Part shown: positions 1 to 12,061 of the stretch, piece by piece
How the letters are laid out: each line of letters opens with the position of its first letter
Numbering within the stretch: the first letter of the stretch is position 1
Origin: Pollenia angustigena
Lineage: Eukaryota > Arthropoda > Insecta > Diptera > Polleniidae
Length of the DNA: 64,000 nt
Reading direction: 5' to 3'
NCBI GenBank assembly: GCA_930367215.1
Contig: OV884057.1
Coordinates: 197,707,621-197,771,620, forward strand
Position numbers and translations under genes: made by a program
Notes under the pieces: model-generated
What the model was told of the DNA's origin: nothing
The model's input: the letters and a program-made list of their open reading frames with translations, nothing else
Database searches by the model: none

Positions 1-1010
1 GGAGCTTTTTAGAAATATCGGCATCGATTTGTCAGAGCACATTTTTGCATATTTTACCTTTTGGAAAATACAAACGGAATCAATTTATATTCATAAGTTT
101 TGTACTTTATTTATGTATATTTATTATATATCGGCAAATCCCAGAAACAGTCCACCAACCAAAAATTTTTCAAATGAATTTTTTTTAATGGAATATAAGA
201 ACAGATGTATAATTTCATTTTTATATTAAAAAATATGTATTTCAATGATCATTAATACAATAATTTTTACCAAATTCTACCTCACTACTGATTTCTTAAT
301 GTAATACGTGAATTTAGCATTATTTTAGGTGATTTTTGTGCTTAAAATAGCAGTTACAGCAGACTTATCAAAATATAAAGTAAGTAAGTTAAGAAATGCA
401 ATTCATAAAAATAGAATTTGTTTTGTTAAAATAAATAAAATATAATAATAAAATACTACTGGAAAAACTGTAGCGTGCGTCACAAAGGGTTCACGGCTTT
501 TGTCAAAAAATCACAACATTTTTTGGCTGCGAATAAGTGCGTTTAGAATTGTCTTATTGTCATCTTTCTTTTAGGAATCAGATTTTGTATACCTTATCAT
601 GCCAAACTCGCTAAAAATTAGGAAAACGCACTTCAACCTTTGAAGTTACTTCACCTTTTTGTAGCTTGCGCCACAAAACTTTGTGATCAATTATTTCGCA
701 AGAAATACTTGCTAAGAAACTATGATATATGCCATTCGTAAGTACATATTAATGTCACTAAATATGTGATATTAGTTGAAGCTATCTCTTTTGAAAGACC
801 AAAAAATGTTTATATTTCAATCAGAAAACGCATGCGAATGTAGGTTTTATATTGAATAAAAAAAATTATTATTTGAAATTAAAAAAAATTTTAACAGGAA
901 AAATTGTATTCGAGCTGGTAACTGGAAAAAAACTGGACAATTCTGGCCTTCTGGCAACCATATATGAATATCAAATAGTTGAACTTCCCACTTCTAATTA
1001 TACCCACACC
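1..1010. other. AT-rich stretch, no gene seen
   Basis: No convincing coding frame. The first 60 bases carry the phrase GGCATCGATTTGT followed by GCATATTTT. The same phrase recurs near 29.09 kb and 39.33 kb, so the left edge is probably a fragment of an interspersed repeat. The rest is AT-rich sequence with no repeat structure that I could resolve. Confidence 0.5.
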
Positions 1011-1745
1011 ACAATAGTGGAGAGGGTATTATGCATTTATGGTGATGTGTTTAACGCCTTAAAATATTGGACCTTAAAGTATACCGATCGACTCAGAATC
1101 ACTTTCTGAGTCGAACTAACGATGTGCGTCCAGCTGGCTGGCTGGCTGTCCATGTAACCTTGTGCTCAAAGTACAGGTCGCAATTTTAAAGAAAATTTTA
1201 TAAAAATTGGGACATAGGTTCTTATGTGCACAAGGACCAAGCCTATTGACCGAATCGTAGGACCACGAGAGAATATAGGGGAAAATGTCTTCCTCTCAGA
1301 AACTATCAAACCGATTTTAATGGAATTTAAGACATAGATAGAACCATATCTATATGGACGCAAAAGGTATGCATTTTTTAAAAAATAGGACCACGAGGGG
1401 AGATAGGTGCAATTTCTGCCTCTCAAACCGGTTTTAATGAAATTTAAAGCATAGATCCATATCCATATGGACATATTAGCTATACAGTTTTTCAAAAATA
1501 GGACCACAAGGGGAGGTAGGGGGCAATTTCTGCCTCTAACAAACTTTCAAACCGATTTTAATGAAGCTTATAAACATAAATAAATCCATATTTATATGGA
1601 CACATAAGCATGATGTGTTTTTAAATACTGTGTTGTAGGGTATTATATGGTCGGGCTTGACCGACTATACATTCTTACTTGTTATACCCTTCACCGAAGG
1701 TAAGAGGGTATATATAACTTTGTCATTCCTTTTGTGTGTTCCAAA
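1004..1745. repeat. Interspersed repeat with three tandem ~120-bp units and a palindromic tail
   Basis: The phrase CGACTCAGAATCACT near 1090 recurs near 39.86 kb and, inverted, near 33.05 kb, so this is a dispersed repeat. From about 1258 to 1626 it holds three imperfect head-to-tail units, each opening with TAGGACCAC (about 1258, 1385 and 1499) and each carrying a CATATGGAC-like block near its end. The right edge (1681-1745) reads, on the minus strand, GGAATGACAAAGTT then TACC..GGTGAAGGGTATA. That tail is shared with repeats at 17.27, 41.38 and 47.02 kb. I see no coding sequence; the 113-codon minus frame here simply crosses the tandem units. Confidence 0.6.
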
Positions 1746-1837
1746 ATATTGATCCTACAACTCCACTGTGTTGAATTTTGTGAACAGTAAACGTCCCATA
1801 TTTCATTTTAATGATATTCAAATAACGTTCATTCATG

Positions 1838-2010
1838 GTTCAGTTGTCTAGGGGGTGTGTTAAGTTAGAAACTGTGAGTTCCCTGGTTCGAATCTTGGTT
1901 TTTTAAAAAGAAAATTTTTATTTTTAATATTTTTTTTTTTTTTTTTTTTTTTGTTCTAAAAACGATTTAAAAAAAAATAGTTACCAGTTTTCGCTTTTGA
2001 AATTTTATTT
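1838..2010 (+). repeat. tRNA-derived SINE copy (family 1)
   Basis: A tRNA-like head (GTTCAGTTGTCTAGGGG..) carries a good internal promoter B box, GGTTCGAATCTT, near 1894. It is followed by AAAAGAAAATTTTTAT, a long T run and CTAAAAACGATTTA. The same order of blocks appears at 17.82-17.99 kb, so this is a repeat family and not a tRNA gene. The A box is degenerate and no acceptor stem can be drawn. SINE identity is inferred from B box, length (~170 bp) and the second copy. Confidence 0.5.
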
Positions 2011-3135
2011 ATAATAATGAAGTTTTAAGAATTGTAATAAATATGTATGTATATATAAACTATTTAGTTTTTGTCTAGTTGCTCTGTATTCTGCTCGTAC
2101 AATGGTGAAGGGTATGTACTTGTTCTTCTTTGAACATGAATAACAAAATTAAACAACGAATGAGAAAGCAAAACGTAAAGACTGAACATGCATCTGTGTA
2201 CTCGTTTCTTTTCCGCTCGTCCCTCTCGCCTATAAAGTAGCAATCTTGTTTTTTTTATATTAATCCAAACGAAAAGATCTCTCCGAGTTTTTTAAAACGT
2301 TAAATGTCAATCCACCGCAGCGAACGCATTTCTTACTTGTGAAATGGGATCGGAATTATCGTGATATTTCTTTAACCCATGCCAGTAGTCGATAATTTTC
2401 GTATGATAATTAGACAATGGCTGCAAATGACAGTTTATATAGGAATGCTTAAAATCAACTCGAGTAATTTTCAAAAATTGTTTTTGATGTGGCACAATAC
2501 TTTTTATATTTGTTTGTTTTTTTTTTGCTTTACTAGAAGAAGATTTTATTTTGCGTAAAAGACTAAAGGTTATTTTCTATTCAAAATTATAATTTATTTA
2601 TGGATTTTTTATACTTTTGTTTTTTTTTCAAAACAAAACTTGAACTTGGCGAATACGAATACGAATGTTGTAAAATAGGCGAATATTTGGCATTTCAAAT
2701 ACGAATACGAATATTCGTAACATCACTAATAGGAACCATAAAAAGCCTGCTCTCGGAACATACTTTAGTCTGCCTCAAACCGTAACGAATCACACTTTTA
2801 CAGTAAAATATTGTCTGTCATAGTCTCATACAATAAGAAACTAGTCCGCATAAATCGGTCAGAATATCGGTCCATTATTTATCAAAGGCCCCATATAAAG
2901 CCATATAAAGCGTAACAAATCATGCTATGGCAGTTTATTTTGGTCAGCCAGAGCTTTATACATACGTTTAAATCAACTCGGCTTATTTTCATGGAAATCG
3001 GTTGATAATTTACCACAGGCCCTATATAAAAGCATCCTCGAGAAATACTTTAGTAAGTATAAAACCGCACAAATTTAGTCTGTCACACTTTCGTAAGAAT
3101 AGAAAATACTCTGAAGATCGGTCCATAACACTGCT
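2011..3135. repeat. Unassigned DNA with a degenerate ~130-bp tandem repeat
   Basis: No gene is visible. Between about 2850 and 3130 a phrase recurs imperfectly: GGTCCATTATTTATCAAAGG near 2870, GGTTGATAATTTACCACAGG near 3000, and GGTCCATAAC near 3120, with TATATAAA following the first two. The spacing of about 120-135 bp suggests an old tandem or LTR-like repeat. The rest is AT-rich and featureless to my reading. Confidence 0.35.
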
Positions 3136-3151
3136 TTACAAATTTTTTATT

Positions 3152-3316
3152 TGGAAAAGTACCAAGAACGCCTCATGTCTAGATAAGTTAATTGGGACCT
3201 CCTGAAAACGAAAAACGCTGTAATTTTTTTTCCTAAGTACCGTTTTTAGATAACGGTACTTTTGTGTTTTTCCAATTAACTTATCTAGGCATGTGGCGTT
3301 CTTGGTATTTTTTGGC
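3152..3316. mobile_element. Hairpin MITE-like element
   Basis: About 40 bases at 3154-3195 (AGTACCAAGAACGCC.., ending AGTTAATTGG) reappear as the reverse complement at 3271-3313 (CCAATTAACTTATCT.. to CTTGGTA). The arms have a few mismatches, and the ~75-bp centre holds its own small palindrome (AGTACCGTTTTTAGATAACGGTACTT). No protein is encoded. No clear target duplication was found, so the superfamily is unassigned. Confidence 0.5.
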
Positions 3317-4281
3317 TGTAAACCAGTGTAATTAACCATAAGTCCCATATTAATACCACTCTGGAAAACATTGAAAAAAATTCCCAGTAGCTTGGCTTCA
3401 GGTCTGAAAGGGATGAAGATTGATTTGTGTTTTATTGAAGCCATATAGAGGCCACCTTTAAAATATTCAAAATCTCGACGGAGGATGTTAAGGATTCTGC
3501 ACAGCTGAATTTTTGCACTCTTACTTGTTTTTATTTAAAGAATGATTTTTTTTCTCTGGAATGCTGCTTATGACATTAACTAAAAGGTGTTTATTAGTTT
3601 GTTGTAGTTTTTAGTGTTGTATTAAAAAATAGTTTAACAATCATTAAACAAAATATTGTTGTATTAAACAATTAAATTAATTGGAAAATATGAAGGATGA
3701 AAACAAGAATATTCTACTCATATTTAGTAGAAAGTACTTCAAAGTTTAACAAATACACATACCCTCACTCATGGATGTAGACTGTTAAAATGTTTTACAA
3801 AATTAATAAACGAGGCTGTGATGGAAATTACTTTTGTAGAATTAAAAAATATTTTTCCTAACGAAAGAAAGAGAGAAGAGAGACTAATGGTGTTTTCTTT
3901 TCTGACAATAATGTTCCATATATGCTACCATTCGTGCGTGTCTTTGTTCCATTCTAAAAATATATTTGCATATGTGAAAAAAATGTGAAAAGTTGTCGTT
4001 TTCCTTTCTAAACATGTTGCAACAATAAATGGCAAATTTGTTCCATTTCTTACCCGCAGTTATAACTGAGTGTGAGATAGTACTCTTTTTTGCATCTGCG
4101 TAAAGTACTTTTTTATGCAAGCAAGTATTTTTTTTCTTGTGTTTGCGGACAATTTGCGTTACATTGTGATTTTTAGTTATATTGTGATGGATATAAAAAC
4201 TTTTTATTTTGCTTTTTTTTACTTTTATCACATTTTTTTTGTCGCAAAATTTTTAACAACAGCTGACATTAATTATTGAAA
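3317..4281. other. AT-rich DNA without recognised features
   Basis: I see no gene, repeat array or TIR pair. A 115-codon minus frame (3884-4231) is low-complexity and Lys/His-rich, without a recognisable domain, and is probably chance. Confidence 0.4.
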
Positions 4282-4785
4282 ATCAGTGCTGTTAACGCTT
4301 ATTGGAATTGTAAGAAAATTTAATGTTGAAAATTGCTACAAGCGTGGTGAATATCGCTTTTAGTACAAACTTTGAATTCAATATTTAACACGCTAAATAC
4401 ACATTAGTCTTGAGTGTAAAACGTAGGTATTATTTTGTTCCATTGTAATTTAGAAAAATGTATCACTTTGTAAGGGTTCGTGTAACCTAATAAATATATT
4501 ACACAACTATAATGCATCATTATTTTTCAGAAAAGAAAACACCATAAGCTATACAAAATGGTATATATTTTATACGAATTAAAAGAACGAAATCTCCACT
4601 TATTATTAATTTTTCTAATTATGATCAGAGAGTGGGTGCTGTATAATGTGCAGGGAAACCAGGAATATGCTCAAAAAACGCGGTTTATGCGCATTAAAAA
4701 TGCAGTAAAAACTGGAAAATATGCCCTAAAAACTGTTAAAAATATGCCCTGAAAATCAATAATTGCTCATTTGAAGAGAAAATAA

Positions 4786-4987
4786 CACTACGTGACAATT
4801 TTTTGACCAAATGAATTTGACACCTAGTCTTTATGTGAAATTGTCCGCTGAATCCGAATATGAAGTCAGAATTATCAAAAGTAGAACAGTTTTCGAGATA
4901 TTCCATAAATATTCCATATTCCATAAATAACCGTTATTTGTGTTTTTAAAAAAGACGCTGTGACTGTGATGGTTTTGTCACGTAGTG
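4786..4987. mobile_element. 202-bp MITE, TIR CACTACGTGACAA, TAA duplication
   Basis: The left end CACTACGTGACAA and right end TTGTCACGTAGTG are inverted copies. TAA flanks both sides (4783-4785 and 4988-4990). A 3-bp TAA/TTA duplication is typical of PIF/Harbinger-type elements, but 202 bp cannot encode a transposase. The interior phrase about TTGACCAAATGAAT and TTGTCCGCTGAATC recurs near 63.25 kb and inverted near 63.57 kb, so the family is dispersed. The ORFs crossing it are not genes. Confidence 0.65.
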
Positions 4988-5278
4988 TAATCAACAATTT
5001 AAAACAAAATTTAAAAAAATAAACCAAAAAATATTATAGCTTAAGCTCATATTATGTTAAAATTCATATTAGAGGTCCATATGACTTTTTGTCTTAAAGG
5101 GATTAATAGATAGATTTCTATGTTTTATACACATCGCATAACATTTGTCTTTAATGAAAACATGCTTTGTCTTACAATTTTAGAGTAAAAATTAAATGTA
5201 GATGGCGAAATTGATGAATAAAGTTGGGTATACAAATATTTAAAATAGAAATGCCATCTGTTAACCAGAATTTCGAAA

Positions 5279-5516
5279 AAAATCCAAATTTTTAATATTT
5301 TTAATTAGGCTTAAGTTCATGAAATGGTTGCGATCGAAACATGTCATGGTAACCTGCCGGCCAGGGTTCGAGCCCGAGCCACGTCAAGAATGAAAGATTA
5401 TCAATAACAATTTTAATTAATTTTCATGTTGTAAAATTCCTTTCTTCATAAAAATAATTTAATAAAAATTAAATTTCATGAACTTAAGCCTAATTAAAAA
5501 TATTAAAAATTTGGAT
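5279..5516 (+). repeat. tRNA-like SINE unit flanked by 45-bp inverted repeats (family 2)
   Basis: The centre (about 5326-5400) has a tRNA-like block with a perfect B box, GGTTCGAGCCC. It is bracketed by inverted repeats of about 45 bp at 5279-5323 and 5472-5516 (outer end AATCCAAATTTTTAATATTT). The right half is repeated at 5885-6080. A related copy, on the minus strand, sits at 51.30-52.02 kb. SINE-type origin is inferred from the B box and copy number; the inverted flanks are unusual for a SINE. Confidence 0.5.
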
Positions 5517-5839
5517 TAAAAACCATAAATAGTTCAACAAAATAACCACAATACTAATTATTGTTAAAGCTAAGGCACGAGCTCTATGTGTACATATGTC
5601 CTTCAAGTTGTGCTGAAAAAGGTCAACAGAAAAGAGAAAGACAAAGTGAAAAAACAAAAAATGTACTTGGACTTCAAGAAAAATTCTTGACGAAAGTACG
5701 AAAAAACAGAAGTAAAGGAAAAAACATGTAAAATCAATTAAAATGGATAATCATTCAGGAAAGCAAATTTCGATCTACCAAATGTTAAAATACAATTTGG
5801 TTTAAGGATTGATGTTTGACTAGTGACGTCAGCAGTCGT

Positions 5840-6120
5840 CGATGGCTGCGAGTGTAAGACGGCAAATCCATCTGAGGAGATCGAGTGGTTGCGATCGAAA
5901 CATGTCATGGTAACCTGCCGGCCAGGGTTCGAGCCCGAGCCACGTCAAGAATGAAAGATTATCAATAACAATTTTAATTAATTTTCAAGTTGTAAAATTC
6001 CTTTCTTCATAAAAATAATTTAATAAAAATTAAATTTCATGAACTTAAGCCTAATTAAAAATATTTAAAATTTGGATTAAAAACCATAAATAGTTCAACA
6101 AAATAACCACAATACTAATT
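5840..6120 (+). repeat. Second, longer SINE-like unit (family 2)
   Basis: Includes a 5' extension (GGCTGCGAGTGTAAGACGG) missing from the unit at 5279. It then has the shared core with B box GGTTCGAGCCC near 5927 and the same AT-rich tail, ending in the phrase AACCACAATACTAATTA. The 5' extension is also present in the 51.3-52.0 kb copy, so this is the fuller version. It recurs at 8402-8683 in the duplicated block. Confidence 0.5.
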
Positions 6121-6591
6121 AATATAACAAAGTTTTATAAATTTTTCAAAAAAATTAATTTCTGTTACTTTAACAGGTGTTTTGATTACGATTTCTAAGC
6201 CAGTTATCAGAAAAGCTTTAAGTTCAGTGAATTTTGTGATATCTTCTAATAAAAGTTTTCGGAACAAAAATTTATATTTTTGAAAAATTAAAAAATTTGA
6301 AATAATGCCGAAGGAAAATACTTTTACATTCTATAGCAAAATGTTGGTAAACTCATCTATAAAATCGATTAAATCGCAAAAATTAAAGTGACCTTAAAAT
6401 GAACTAATGGAATTATGAATTAGAATTTTATATAGACTTACAAAAATATGATAACACATGTTAGACATAATATCATAATAGTTCTATAGAACAATCAATT
6501 ATCTTCCAAATTTAAAATATTTCATCTGCGAATTTTTTGCGATTTAAAAAAAAAAATTTTCAGGTAACTGACTACTTCGTGCCTAATTGAG

Positions 6592-6844
6592 AATTATTCA
6601 ATATATGGCTAGAGAAACACAACGACATTGACCTTTACGCCCATTTCTTGCCCTACATTTTTGAGAGTGGTTGTTCCAAAAACTTCAAACAGTATTTAAA
6701 AGAGCATTCACGATTATTTTGCTCAAATATGAATATAAATTGGCGTAAGAGTTCCAGAAATTTGAAAGTTTTTGAAAAACATCATGCTGTTTGGCTTACA
6801 TCCAGTATTTCGATCAGAAAACGTGAAACGCAGTGTGCCTCCAT
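6592..6844 (+). pseudogene. 5' fragment of an uncharacterised reading frame (duplicate)
   Basis: An open frame running from about 6592 (codons for FNIWLEKHNDIDLY) to the end of the duplication unit reads ..PYIFESGCSKNF.. and ..SISIRKRETQCAS, then runs into copy 2 and stops. It is the tandem duplicate of the frame at 9155-9407. In-frame stops lie just upstream. I do not recognise the family securely. Its style recalls multi-copy insect proteins associated with transposons, which is an impression and not a match. Confidence 0.45.
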
Positions 6845-7346
6845 CAGTGCTGTTAACGCTTATTGGAATTGTAAGAAAATTTAATGTTGAAAATTGCTAC
6901 AAGCGTGGTGAATATCGCTTTTAGTACAAACTTTGAATTCAATATTTAACACGCTAAATACACATTAGTCTTGAGTGTAAAACGTAGGTATTATTTTGTT
7001 CCATTGTAATTTAGAAAAATGTATCACTTTGTAAGGGTTCGTGTAACCTAATAAATATATTACACAACTATAATGCATCATTATTTTTCAGAAAAGAAAA
7101 CACCATAAGCTATACAAAATGGTATATATTTTATACGAATTAAAAGAACGAAATCTCCACTTATTATTAATTTTTCTAATTATGATCAGAGAGTGGGTGC
7201 TGTATAATGTGCAGGGAAACCAGGAATATGCTCAAAAAACGCGGTTTATGCGCATTAAAAATGCAGTAAAAACTGGAAAATATGCCCTAAAAACTGTTAA
7301 AAATATGCCCTGAAAATCAATAATTGCTCATTTGAAGAGAAAATAA

Positions 7347-7548
7347 CACTACGTGACAATTTTTTGACCAAATGAATTTGACACCTAGTCTTTATGTGAA
7401 ATTGTCCGCTGAATCCGAATATGAAGTCAGAATTATCAAAAGTAGAACAGTTTTCGAGATATTCCATAAATATTCCATATTCCATAAATAACCGTTATTT
7501 GTGTTTTTAAAAAAGACGCTGTGACTGTGATGGTTTTGTCACGTAGTG
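7347..7548. mobile_element. 202-bp MITE, duplicated copy
   Basis: Same element as at 4786-4987, carried along by the 2.56-kb duplication, with the same TIRs and TAA flanks. It is not an independent insertion. Confidence 0.65.
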
Positions 7549-7839
7549 TAATCAACAATTTAAAACAAAATTTAAAAAAATAAACCAAAAAATATTATAG
7601 CTTAAGCTCATATTATGTTAAAATTCATATTAGAGGTCCATATGACTTTTTGTCTTAAAGGGATTAATAGATAGATTTCTATGTTTTATACACATCGCAT
7701 AACATTTGTCTTTAATGAAAACATGCTTTGTCTTACAATTTTAGAGTAAAAATTAAATGTAGATGGCGAAATTGATGAATAAAGTTGGGTATACAAATAT
7801 TTAAAATAGAAATGCCATCTGTTAACCAGAATTTCGAAA

Positions 7840-8683
7840 AAAATCCAAATTTTTAATATTTTTAATTAGGCTTAAGTTCATGAAATGGTTGCGATCGAAA
7901 CATGTCATGGTAACCTGCCGGCCAGGGTTCGAGCCCGAGCCACGTCAAGAATGAAAGATTATCAATAACAATTTTAATTAATTTTCATGTTGTAAAATTC
8001 CTTTCTTCATAAAAATAATTTAATAAAAATTAAATTTCATGAACTTAAGCCTAATTAAAAATATTAAAAATTTGGATTAAAAACCATAAATAGTTCAACA
8101 AAATAACCACAATACTAATTATTGTTAAAGCTAAGGCACGAGCTCTATGTGTACATATGTCCTTCAAGTTGTGCTGAAAAAGGTCAACAGAAAAGAGAAA
8201 GACAAAGTGAAAAAACAAAAAATGTACTTGGACTTCAAGAAAAATTCTTGACGAAAGTACGAAAAAACAGAAGTAAAGGAAAAAACATGTAAAATCAATT
8301 AAAATGGATAATCATTCAGGAAAGCAAATTTCGATCTACCAAATGTTAAAATACAATTTGGTTTAAGGATTGATGTTTGACTAGTGACGTCAGCAGTCGT
8401 CGATGGCTGCGAGTGTAAGACGGCAAATCCATCTGAGGAGATCGAGTGGTTGCGATCGAAACATGTCATGGTAACCTGCCGGCCAGGGTTCGAGCCCGAG
8501 CCACGTCAAGAATGAAAGATTATCAATAACAATTTTAATTAATTTTCAAGTTGTAAAATTCCTTTCTTCATAAAAATAATTTAATAAAAATTAAATTTCA
8601 TGAACTTAAGCCTAATTAAAAATATTTAAAATTTGGATTAAAAACCATAAATAGTTCAACAAAATAACCACAATACTAATTAA
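7840..8683 (+). repeat. Duplicated copies of both family-2 SINE-like units
   Basis: Counterparts of 5279-5516 and 5840-6120 displaced by about 2561 bases, with no independent insertion. Between them lies AT-rich filler with no gene. Confidence 0.6.
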
Positions 8684-9399
8684 TATAACAAAGTTTTATA
8701 AATTTTTCAAAAAAATTAATTTCTGTTACTTTAACAGGTGTTTTGATTACGATTTCTAAGCCAGTTATCAGAAAAGCTTTAAGTTCAGTGAATTTTGTGA
8801 TATCTTCTAATAAAAGTTTTCGGAACAAAAATTTATATTTTTGAAAAATTAAAAAATTTGAAATAATGCCGAAGGAAAATACTTTTACATTCTATAGCAA
8901 AATGTTGGTAAACTCATCTATAAAATCGATTAAATCGCAAAAATTAAAGTGACCTTAAAATGAACTAATGGAATTATGAATTAGAATTTTATATAGACTT
9001 ACAAAAATATGATAACACATGTTAGACATAATATCATAATAGTTCTATAGAACAATCAATTATCTTCCAAATTTAAAATATTTCATCTGCGAATTTTTTG
9101 CGATTTAAAAAAAAAAAAATTTTCAGGTAACTGACTACTTCGTGCCTAATTGAGAATTATTCAATATATGGCTAGAGAAACACAACGACATTGACCTTTA
9201 CGCCCATTTCTTGCCCTACATTTTTGAGAGTGGTTGTTCCAAAAACTTCAAACAGTATTTAAAAGAGAATTCACGATTATTTTGCTCAAATATGAATATA
9301 AATTGGCGTAAGAGTTCCAGAAATTTGAAAGTTTTTGAAAAACATCATGCTGTTTGGCTTACATCCAGTATTTCGATCAGAAAACGTGAAACGCAGTGT

Positions 9400-12061
9400 G
9401 CCTCCATCAGGCGCGGATCCAGCTTGAGCCTTAGGGGGGGGGGGGGGAATTTTGTATGATACAAAAAAGTAAAAAATTTGTTTTTAAAAGTTTATTAAAA
9501 ACAATATGTGTATTACGGTAAGTACTTTTTGCAATTTTGTGAATATCAAATTCTTCATCACATAACCGTATAGACCGTGAATAAATATGAAGAAATTATG
9601 TATTACTTTATCGCGATCGGGAAGATTGTTTCCGCACCAAACGCGATAAAGTTTTGAATTTCAATTTTTCTCCTTACTCTACAAAATTAACATTTAATTA
9701 CAAAATGTTAAGTATTTTCTAATAATTTCCTGAATATAACAAGATCTTACCATTTGTACGGAAGAAAAGCGCAAAAAATTCGCGGTTTTTTTAATAAACT
9801 AAATTTTAATGGCAAATGATAGATGTTTTGATAGATATATGAAACAGTGATAATTTTCAGCAGCGTAGTAATATATGCGCGGAACGAGCTATTAAAGTTG
9901 CACAAGATATATTTTTATTATAAAAATCAACTCGCACTTTAAACTTAAAATGTATTTCATTAAACCCAAAAAAAATTTGCCTTGAAAACCAAATTTTCTA
10001 TGAAAATTTTCCTTAATAAACGTTTATTAAATTTTATAATCATTTATGAATATGGGAGCTAAAATATATAGCATATATAAACAATACATGTACCATATAT
10101 AATGTGGAAATTAAAAAAAAATAAATTTTTTGGGGAGCTTTAGAAATTGCATTTGGTGCGGAAACTTTTTTGTCCAAAATGGCCTAAAAAATTATTTTCA
10201 TTATCAATACTAAATTGCCCATCGCGTGGTTGGATGAAGATATTTTGTCCAAAAAAAGTCAATACCCTAATTAAGAAAACCCAACAAAAAGGTTTAATAA
10301 AATATAAGATCAGTTCAATATACATTAATCTTTTTAAATAAGCAATTTATGATTTCCTTGTGAGGCAAATTTAGACAGTACAGCCTATCTTCTGTCATTG
10401 TTGATCCGAGCCATGTTTTTCTTCGACGAAGGGTAGGAAATGACCTCCCGCTCGTAGCTTAACTGACGAGCATTGAAACGAAAATTTTAAATAGTTTTCT
10501 TTGATTTGGGTAGATATCTCCATCACAGTTTATTAAAGCATCTTCAACGTTATCTGATAGATCAGGCTCAAGTTTAGATGTTAGTAGGTGTTTATCTCTT
10601 TTATCAGATATAATCAGCTAGTTGTGGTTTTAATAGTTTTGTATCTGTATATGATTTGTTTACACTTTGAGGTAGAAGTTTAGGTATGTTCAATACATTT
10701 GGGATATATATTGGGAAAGTTGTTATGAGATCTTCTAAAATAAATTTAATAAGAGGAATGTAACCTACAACTCGGTAGTAATCTTCAACATTTGGGATGT
10801 GATTATTTCGTTCAAATCTTGTCTTTTCGATAGGAACCTCGATTTGAACGCAAATTACTTTAACTTTTTCAAAAATCGCTTTAATTTGTTCTTCGGTTTT
10901 ATTTCTTTTTTCTTCAAGAAGAAATATATCTTGCTTTTGTAAAATGATACTAAGTGGCTGTGTTACAATAGGTATCACACTTAATATGTATATTCCGCAA
11001 ATTTTTAAAGTATTAAGTGAGTTCCGTAATATAAAGGTAGAGATACTACCTTTCCACTCAGATATTTTTTCCAAAGCTTCTACCATATGATATACACTTG
11101 TTGCAAAGACGCATAGTAAAGAGAGTTTGGCCCTCAAATACTTTGCTAAAACTGTTTTCGCTTGGGATATTTATATATAAAAAATTTTGTCGTTTCTTTA
11201 ACAAATATACAACTTTTTGTATTAATGGAACTTTATTGCTTTTAGAAATTGAGTTGTTCGATTTATGGGAGTAGCAAGGCGTTTGTTTCGCATTTGTCGC
11301 TTTTCCAAAATTTTGAACAGCTCCATTTTCTGCTGACATCAGAGGACACCCATCTGTTCCATCTCCTACACAATTTTTTAGGTCAGGACCAAAATTTGTC
11401 AAAGCTTTAAGAACTATTGATGATAGTGCCTTCGCATCCATTGACACATCAACGTCATCAATATCTTTTGAAGCCTCTTCAAATGCGTTTACAACAAAGC
11501 CAATAAATCCTTCCCTAAAAACTTTTTGTTGTATGTTGAAATATCTTAAAGATAAGGAAATCTGGCTTTTCCCCGACAAATCACTGCTTTCGTCAAAAAT
11601 TATCGAATAGAATTTTGATTCATATAACACATAAATATATACATAAATATTGCAAATACTAAGGCTTTTTAATAATTCAACCTCACGCATTGTCAAGTCA
11701 AACGTTTAGTCTATGGATATAGATGGCACCTGCTGGGATTGAATGGAGAATAGTAAGTAAATGAATACGGTAAACTAGATGTTTCTTTGGAAATATCTAA
11801 TAATAAATAACTATTAGGATTAAGATATGGATACTTAATGAAAATCGCTAGAGATTCAATAAAAAAAATTAAAAAATACTTATTGCAAATTTCGTTAGAG
11901 ATTCCATAAAAAAACAAAAAAAAACTGTTTGTACATTAAATAAAATATTATTATTGGGAATTCTTGTATTATCGAAATTAACAAAACATATTTTTATAAT
12001 TTACGGGGGGGGGGGGGGATTTCCTTATTTCCCCCCCCCTGAATCCGCGCCTGGCCACCAT
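9400..12061 (-). mobile_element. hAT transposon (2646 bp) with 8-bp duplication
   Basis: The element proper is 9408-12053. Its TIRs are CAGGCGCGGATCCAG on the left and, read inward from the right, CAGGCGCGGATTCAG. Both are followed within about 15 bases by long G runs. The flanking octamers GCCTCCAT (9400-9407) and GCCACCAT (12054-12061) match at 7 of 8 positions, as expected for an aged hAT duplication. The CAGG.GCGGAT.CAG terminus is typical of the Tip100-like branch of hAT. It carries a broken transposase on the minus strand. Confidence 0.9.
10345..11696 (-). pseudogene. hAT-family (DUF4371-like) transposase, degenerate
   Basis: Two overlapping minus frames (11058-11696 and 10604-11137) plus a third block (about 10345-10600) make one broken transposase. 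The first shows the RNase-H-like core start SIIFDESSDLSGKSQISLSL, whose acidic DES.D motif is characteristic, then CVGDGTDGCPLMS and CYSHKSN. The second has a long helical stretch including EDYYRVVGYIPLIKFIL. The third ends with the dimerisation-type motif ATSGRSFPTLRRRKTW, close to the hAT C-terminal signature (ERSFS.L). The N-terminal zinc finger is absent, and there is a frameshift at about 11058-11137 and stops before the C-terminal block. It is therefore non-functional, and consistent with the TIRs at 9408 and 12053. Confidence 0.82.

Larger units (their letters stand above)
4282..6844 (+). repeat. Copy 1 of a 2.56-kb head-to-tail duplication
   Basis: This block is repeated almost base for base immediately downstream at 6843-9407. 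Differences noticed are a C to A at the codon giving KEH vs KEN and two extra A in an A run near 9110. The unit contains a 202-bp MITE, tRNA-like repeats, and at its right end the beginning of a decayed reading frame. The near identity implies a recent event, or an assembly duplication. The left junction shares only ATCAG with the sequence that precedes copy 2. Confidence 0.93.
6843..9407 (+). repeat. Copy 2 of the 2.56-kb tandem duplication
   Basis: Second copy of the unit at 4282-6844. It starts directly after GCCTCCAT (6837-6844) and ends at the same octamer (9400-9407). That octamer is the left target-site duplication of the hAT element beginning at 9408. The duplication end and the transposon end therefore coincide to within the shared ATCAG. 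All features of copy 1 recur about 2561-2563 bases downstream. Confidence 0.93.

Noticed and set aside
4558..4752. 64-codon plus frame duplicated at 7119
   Set aside because: Identity reflects the segmental duplication; its 3' part is the dispersed GCGCATTAAAAATGCAG repeat also at 32.63 kb.
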